Assembly: GCA_964483695.1 (NCBI GenBank)
Contig: CAZACZ010000005.1
Location: 1-64,000, forward strand
Direction: 5' to 3'
Origin: CAZACZ01 sp964483695
GTDB lineage: Bacteria; Deinococcota; Deinococci; Deinococcales; Trueperaceae
DNA length: 64,000 nt
The translations under genes were made by a program, and so were the position numbers. The notes beneath the pieces were generated by a model. That model did no database searches. It saw nothing but the letters and a program-made list of their open reading frames with translations, and was not told where the DNA came from. Shown piece by piece: positions 59,332 to 64,000 of this stretch; within the stretch, counting starts at the first letter, position 1; the number at the start of each line of letters is the position of its first letter.

Positions 59332-60678
59332 TTACGCCACCGCCGACAACGCCTGAGCGATGATCTCCGCCCCGCGGTCGATCTCGTCTTGGTTCACGAT
59401 CAGGGCGGGTGCGATGCGGATGACGTTGCCGCGCAGACCCCCCTTGCCGAGCAGCAGCCCGCGTTCGCGCGCGGCCGCCACGAAGGCGTTGGCACGCGCC
59501 GCATCGGGCTTCTTGCTGCCGTCCGGGGCGACCATCTCCATGGCCTGCATGAGACCCATGCCGCGCACGTCGCCGACGAACGGGTGCCGCTGCTGCAGGC
59601 GCTCGAGGTGGGCGCGCAGGCGCCTTCCTTGCACCTCGGCGTTGGTGGCGAGGTCGTGCTTCTCGATGTACTCGACGGTCGCCAGCGCCGAGGCCATCGC
59701 CACCGGGTTGCCGCCGTAGGTGGCGAGGGTCGGGTGATCGACCTTGGCGGCGATCTCCGGCGTGGTGACGGTGACGCCAAGTGGATAGCCGTTGGCGACG
59801 CCCTTGGCGAAGACCATGATGTCGGGCTGCACGCCCCAATGCTCGATGGCGCACAGGTGCTTGCCGGTCCGACCCCAGCCGGTCTGCACCTCGTCGATGA
59901 TCAGCAGCCCGCCGGCCTCCTTGACGATCGGGAGGATGCGCTGGAAGTACTTCTCCGGCGCCACGATGAAGCCGCCCACGCCCTGGATCGGCTCGGCCAT
60001 GAAGGCCGCGATGCGCCCTTCGGTGGTGGTGGCGATGACCTCCTCCACCTCGGCAACGCACAGGTCGAGGAACTGCTCTTCGCTCATCCCCGCTGGCCGG
60101 CGGTACGTGTAGGGGTTGCGCACGTGCTTGATGTAGCCGTCGATGACCCCGCCCGAGCGCCAGGGGCCGTGCGCGGTGACGGTCATCGCCGTCAGGGTGC
60201 GCCCGCTGTAGGCGTGCCGCAGCGCGATGACGTCGGGGCGCCCGGTGTACATGCGGGCGGTCATGATGGCGGTCTCGTTCGCTTCGCTGCCCGAGTTGGT
60301 GAAGAACGAGCTGGTCAGGTTGCCCGGCGTGATGGCGGCGATCTTCTCGGCGAAACGCACCATGATCTCGTTCAGGAACAGGGTGCTGGTGTGCCCCACC
60401 TTGCGCATCTGCGCCATGGCCGCGTCGTTCACCTCGTCGTTGGCGTGCCCGACCGAGACGGTCAGGATGCCGCCGAAGAAGTCGAGGTACTCGTTGCCAT
60501 CGACGTCGGTCAGGTACATCCCCTTGGCGTGCGCCACGGCCAGCGGATGCTCGCCGTAGAGCAGCATCTTGCTCACGATGGGGTAGACGTTCCGTTTCTG
60601 GCGCTCGAGGATGGCCTGCGTCTTCGCCGACGTCGGGTCGATGAGGCCGCCGCTGTCTGGCTTCTTCTCGGTGATCAT
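59332..60678 (-). CDS. Class III PLP-dependent aminotransferase
   Basis: This 448-residue aminotransferase of the AGXT2/beta-alanine:pyruvate/GABA group has GSEANETAIMTAR (PLP phosphate binding), GGLLIIDEVQTGWGRTGK, and the PLP lysine in MVFAKGVANGYPLG (about K288). LYGEHPLAVAHAKGMYLTDVDGNEYLDFFGGI is typical of AGXT2-like members. ATG 60678 was chosen because GGAG lies 7 bases upstream. It may transaminate beta-alanine to malonate semialdehyde for the MmsA enzyme at 25.4 kb. That link is inferred. Confidence 0.94.
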   Translation of the reverse strand: MITEKKPDSGGLIDPTSAKTQAILERQKRNVYPIVSKMLLYGEHPLAVAHAKGMYLTDVDGNEYLDFFGGILTVSVGHANDEVNDAAMAQMRKVGHTSTLFLNEIMVRFAEKIAAITPGNLTSSFFTNSGSEANETAIMTARMYTGRPDVIALRHAYSGRTLTAMTVTAHGPWRSGGVIDGYIKHVRNPYTYRRPAGMSEEQFLDLCVAEVEEVIATTTEGRIAAFMAEPIQGVGGFIVAPEKYFQRILPIVKEAGGLLIIDEVQTGWGRTGKHLCAIEHWGVQPDIMVFAKGVANGYPLGVTVTTPEIAAKVDHPTLATYGGNPVAMASALATVEYIEKHDLATNAEVQGRRLRAHLERLQQRHPFVGDVRGMGLMQAMEMVAPDGSKKPDAARANAFVAAARERGLLLGKGGLRGNVIRIAPALIVNQDEIDRGAEIIAQALSAVA

Positions 60679-60919
60679 GGGGAAGCTCCGTTCCTGCGAG
60701 GGGTCGTGCGTCATGGTACTGCGTGGTGCCCCCGCGGCGCACGGTGGGGCGGCGTAGGGCGCACCGTCGTCGTACCGCCCGCGACGGAGGCGTACACTGC
60801 GTCACGGACGTGACGAACCTCCTTCCCGCCGTGACGCCGGGCGGTGTTGCCGGCGCCGGACCCGTTCCCCACCGCACGCCAAGGCCGGCGCCGGTCGGAC
60901 GCCGAGAGGCAGGCCGCTC

Positions 60920-62608
60920 GTGCTGTTGGTGATCCTCGGCGGCCTGGCGCTCTTCCTGCTCGGGATCCAACGCATCTCCACCGCGCTCGAGACGCTCGCG
61001 GGATCGGCGGCCCGACGTTGGATGGCGGCCGCTACGCGCTCCCCGGTGCGCGCGCTGCTGACCGGCACCGCCGTGGCCGCGGCCACCCAGAGCGGCACGG
61101 CCACCGCCGTGACGGTGCTCGGGTTGGTGACGGGCGGCATCGTGGCGGTGCGCGAAGGGCTGGTGCTGTCGCTTGGCGCCAAGCTTGGCGCCACCCTCTC
61201 GATCCAGCTGGCGGCCTTCAACCTGGCCGACTACGCGCTGCCGATGATCGGGATCGGGTACTTGGTCACGTTGTGGCGCAACGGCCGTGGCGTGGGCGGG
61301 CTGGTGCTGGGCGCGGGACTGCTGTTCCTGGGGCTCGACGTCACCGTCACGGCAGTGGGCGGCCTGCGCGACAGCACCGCCTTCGCCATCCTGATCGAGA
61401 CCGCCGAGGCGCAACCGCTGCTGGTCGCGTTGCTCGGCTTCGTGCTGGGCGCCGCGCTCTCGAGCGCCAACGGCGCAGCCGCCATCGCGCTCGGTCTGTT
61501 CGTGGCAGGCGCCATCAGCCTGCCCACGGCGGTGGTGCTGATCGCCGGCGGAAACGTAGGCAGCACCGTGCTGCCGATCCTCGTGTCGCGCACCTTCGAC
61601 GTCTCCGCGCAGCAGGTGGCGTTCACCCACATGGTGGCGAAGGCGGCGGGGGCGTTGATGGTGGTGGCGCTGGTAGGACCGGTGTCGCAGGTGGTGGCGG
61701 CCATCGGGGGCGACGGCGCGCGGCAAGTGGCCAACGCGCACACCCTGTTCAACCTGGTGGTCGCGCTGCTCGGGGTGGCGTTCGCCGGCCCGCTGGCACG
61801 GTTGTCGCACGTGCTCGCGCCCGCTCACGAGGACGACTCGGCACCCAAGTACCTGCGGCCGGACGCCATCGCGCAACCGGCGCTGGCGTTGGCGTTCGCG
61901 CAGCGCGAGACGGTGCGCGTGAGCGACCAGGTGGCGGTGATGATGGAGCTCTCGGCGAACTACCTGCGCACCGGCAAGTGGGACACCGAGCCGATCGAGG
62001 CGCGCGAAGCGAAGGTGGACCGGCTCACGCTGCAGGTGGTCGACTACCTGGCGCGCATGCGGCGCGCCCACGGCGACGACCCGGCGTCCGAGCGTCTGAT
62101 GCTGGTCGTCACCGAGCTCGAGCACATGGGCGACCAGATCCGGCGTCTCGCGCGGCGCGAAGGGCGGTTGAAGGAGACCGGCGTGGAGTTCAGCCGCGAG
62201 GGGCGCGCCGAACTGAGCGACACCGCCCAGCGCGTGGCGGAACGGATGCGGACGGCGTACACCGCCATGGCCACCGGCGACGCCAACATGGCGCAGACGG
62301 TGCTCGACGAGCGCCTCGCCTTCGTGGAGCACGTCGCCCGCATGCGCGTGGCGCACCTGGCCAGGCTCGAGGCGCAACTTCCCGAGTCGCGCGCGTCGAG
62401 CTCGCACCACCTCGAGGTGCTGACCTTGCTCCGCGACGTCGACGCCTCGGTGACGCGCGTCGCGGCCGAGGTGCTGGCGTCGCTCGGCAAGCTCCAGCGC
62501 ACCCAGATCCGGCACCGGCAGCACGAGAGCCTCTCGGGGGGCGGCACGACCTCGGTGGTGGCGGAGACGTCGCCGGCGAGCACCGGCCGGCGCGAGGGCT
62601 CGACGTGA
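60920..62608 (+). CDS. Na/Pi cotransporter family protein with PhoU-like C-terminus
   Basis: This 562-residue membrane protein has two inverted Na/Pi-cotransporter repeats with the QSGTATAVTVLGLV and SSANGAAAIALGLF signatures. Nine or ten helices lie in residues 1-310. The cytoplasmic C-terminal part (about 330-530) is a helical PhoU-like domain (VVTELEHMGDQIRRLA). It probably exports or imports phosphate and senses its level. It starts with GTG 60920 and begins at the first helix. The acetyltransferase gene follows 34 bases later. Confidence 0.93.
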   Translation: MLLVILGGLALFLLGIQRISTALETLAGSAARRWMAAATRSPVRALLTGTAVAAATQSGTATAVTVLGLVTGGIVAVREGLVLSLGAKLGATLSIQLAAFNLADYALPMIGIGYLVTLWRNGRGVGGLVLGAGLLFLGLDVTVTAVGGLRDSTAFAILIETAEAQPLLVALLGFVLGAALSSANGAAAIALGLFVAGAISLPTAVVLIAGGNVGSTVLPILVSRTFDVSAQQVAFTHMVAKAAGALMVVALVGPVSQVVAAIGGDGARQVANAHTLFNLVVALLGVAFAGPLARLSHVLAPAHEDDSAPKYLRPDAIAQPALALAFAQRETVRVSDQVAVMMELSANYLRTGKWDTEPIEAREAKVDRLTLQVVDYLARMRRAHGDDPASERLMLVVTELEHMGDQIRRLARREGRLKETGVEFSREGRAELSDTAQRVAERMRTAYTAMATGDANMAQTVLDERLAFVEHVARMRVAHLARLEAQLPESRASSSHHLEVLTLLRDVDASVTRVAAEVLASLGKLQRTQIRHRQHESLSGGGTTSVVAETSPASTGRREGST

Positions 62609-62642
62609 TCGCCGCGACCGAACGCTTCGCGCAGGAGCACGC

Positions 62643-63839
62643 GTGAGCCCGGTCGACGAGCGCGCGGCGGCTGCCTACCCAGCGCCGCCGCACGTCTTCG
62701 CTTTGCATCTGGACGACGAGCTCGCGCTGCGCCTGCGCGAGCGCCACCACGCCGAGGAGTACTTCCGGCGCATCGACGCCGACCGGGCGCATCTCGCGCG
62801 CGCGTTCGCCTGGGGTTCCACGGCCACCCTCGAGAAGGTGCGCGGCTGGGTGGCGGCGGGTCTCGAGCAGTTCCGCGGCGGCGACGGCTGGGCTGCCGAC
62901 CTGTGCTGGCGTGGTCGCGTGGTGGGGTCGATGCACCTGCACTTCCTCGATCGTGCCGGCGGCTCGACCGAGATCGGCTACTGGATCGCCAGCGCCTACG
63001 AGGGGCGCGGGTTGATCACGCGCGCGATCCGCGGCCTGTTGCGGCACTTCTACCTGGGTCGCGGCCTGGCGCACGTGAGCATCGGCCTCGACCCGCGCAA
63101 CGCGCGCTCGTACGCGGTGGCCGAGCGCCTCGGCTTCCAGCCGGAGGCGGTGCTGCGGCGCGCTCACATCGGCGCGGACGGGAACCTGGCCGACCTGGCG
63201 TTCTTCGGTCTGCTGCGCGAGGAGTGGGAAGCGCGCCGCGGCCCCGACGAGCCGGATGCCCCGCTGCCCCTTCCGCGGTTCGCGCTGCGCGCCGGCGAGG
63301 AGGTCGAGGTCGCGTTGTTCGAGCGCGACGACATCGACCCGTTGGCGGCGTTGGTGGCGCAGAACCAACGGCACCTGGCGGCGTGGATGCCATGGGCGCA
63401 GGAGCCGTCCGTGGCGAGCATCCGCGCGTTCGTGGAAGGCAGGGCCCTCGCGGCGATCGCAGCAGCCGACGGCTTCGAGGCGGGGATCTGGTGGCGCGGC
63501 CGGCTGGTGGGCGCGGTCGGGGTGCACGACGTCTCGGCGTGGTCGCGCCGCGGGGCGATCGGCTACTGGATCGACGAGGGCGCGCAGGGCCACGGCGTCG
63601 TCACGAAGGCGGTACGCGCCGTGATGGCGCGCTGCTTCCAGCAACCGTTCTTCGACGGCCAACCGTTCCAGCGTCTCGACATCCGCGCCGACGTGGCGAA
63701 CGCGCGCAGCCGCGCCGTGGCGGAGCGGCTCGGGTTCACCTACGAGGGGACGTTCCGGCGCGGCATGTTCAACGGCCGGGAGTACGTGGACCAGGCGGTG
63801 TACGGCATGCTGCGGGAGGAGTGGGCGGGACGGGGCTAG
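62643..63839 (+). CDS. Tandem RimJ/RimL-type GNAT protein (two domains)
   Basis: This 398-residue protein consists of two complete RimL-like acetyltransferase domains (about 20-195 and 210-395). Each has the acetyl-CoA loop (GYWIASAYEGRGLITRAIRGLL and GYWIDEGAQGHGVVTKAVRAVM). Each also has the C-terminal signature (ARSYAVAERLGFQPEAVLR and ARSRAVAERLGFTYEGTFRRG), with a final LLREEWE or LREEWAG. The duplication is ancient, since the halves are clearly diverged. It starts at GTG 62643. Substrate unknown. Confidence 0.92.
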   Translation: MSPVDERAAAAYPAPPHVFALHLDDELALRLRERHHAEEYFRRIDADRAHLARAFAWGSTATLEKVRGWVAAGLEQFRGGDGWAADLCWRGRVVGSMHLHFLDRAGGSTEIGYWIASAYEGRGLITRAIRGLLRHFYLGRGLAHVSIGLDPRNARSYAVAERLGFQPEAVLRRAHIGADGNLADLAFFGLLREEWEARRGPDEPDAPLPLPRFALRAGEEVEVALFERDDIDPLAALVAQNQRHLAAWMPWAQEPSVASIRAFVEGRALAAIAAADGFEAGIWWRGRLVGAVGVHDVSAWSRRGAIGYWIDEGAQGHGVVTKAVRAVMARCFQQPFFDGQPFQRLDIRADVANARSRAVAERLGFTYEGTFRRGMFNGREYVDQAVYGMLREEWAGRG

Positions 63840-63872
63840 CGCGCAGCCAGGCCGCGACGAACCTGGGAGCCG

Positions 63873-64000
63873 TCACCGCTTCAGCGTCTGGGTCCTCCGC
63901 GTCAGCCGATCGACGAGGTCCTGCCGGAGCGTCACGCCCGATCCCGGCCCGGCGGGCACGCGCTGCACCCCGTTCACGGCCTCCAGCGCCTCCTCCACGA
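63873..64000 (-). CDS. C-terminal end of an unidentified gene (runs off window)
   Basis: An open frame reaches the window edge and ends at TGA 63873-63875, encoding 41 residues with normal composition (NGVQRVPAGPGSGVTLRQDL near the middle, ending TLKR). It converges on the tandem GNAT gene 33 bases away. The visible part is too short to assign a family. Confidence 0.45.
   Translation of the reverse strand, partial: VEEALEAVNGVQRVPAGPGSGVTLRQDLVDRLTRRTQTLKR

Noticed and set aside
59252..62524. 1090-residue minus-strand frame over the aminotransferase and Na/Pi transporter
   Set aside because: It spans two well-supported genes in wrong frames and carries no domain.

Overview
The window is about 64 kb of very GC-rich bacterial DNA. 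Genes lie close together on both strands, with no rRNA, tRNA, CRISPR array or insertion sequence visible. Three runs of exactly 100 N (27924-28023, 36080-36179, 39480-39579) show that it is a draft scaffold, probably metagenome-assembled. Many starts have a TANNNT -10-like hexamer only 5-10 bases upstream and no Shine-Dalgarno, which is typical of leaderless transcripts in Deinococcus-Thermus relatives. A Sec-exported (clade II type) nitrous-oxide reductase, many ABC uptake systems and several secreted or lipoprotein enzymes would fit a heterotrophic Trueperaceae-like Deinococcota. That placement is inference, not proof.

Layout. 0-9 kb: single-gene metabolic functions (di-haem cytochrome c peroxidase, zinc alcohol dehydrogenase, flavodoxin-like protein, acetyltransferase, TRIC channel, fumarylacetoacetate hydrolase family, PH-like membrane protein, a secreted protein with six Cys-x3-Cys repeats, aldo/keto reductase, DUF4342). 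9.4-12.9 kb: dipeptide-type ABC importer. 13-17.3 kb: lipoprotein glycosidase-like enzyme with a C-terminal discoidin domain, then an ABC-exporter-like operon containing a 61-residue protein. 17.4-25.2 kb: TPR protein, formate-tetrahydrofolate ligase, acetyltransferase and DUF1697 pair, acyl-CoA-dehydrogenase-like flavoenzyme, and a thioredoxin-CcdA fusion.

25.3-36.1 kb is a reductive pyrimidine (or related cyclic amide) catabolism cluster: acylating semialdehyde dehydrogenase, PreT, PreA, dihydropyrimidinase, and an NMT1-type ABC importer (ATPase, two permeases, binding protein). One permease carries a roughly 420-residue extracytoplasmic insertion. A class III aminotransferase at 59.3-60.7 kb could supply the beta-alanine transamination step. 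No beta-ureidopropionase is visible.

36-44.5 kb: secreted esterase, DUF4382 lipoprotein, remnant of an ExeM/NucH-type nuclease wrapped around a spurious scaffold gap, GlpD, CaxA-type antiporter, and an Lgt-like/TlpA fusion. 44.6-51.2 kb is a nos operon on the minus strand (cytochrome c, NosZ, NosL fused to a membrane domain, NosD, NosF, NosY), with strong intercistronic hairpins and a dyad upstream. 51.5-64 kb: zinc metallopeptidase, membrane-anchored STAND/TPR ATPase, HAD hydrolase with a sugar ABC importer, the aminotransferase, a Na/Pi cotransporter, a tandem GNAT protein, and the end of an unidentified gene.
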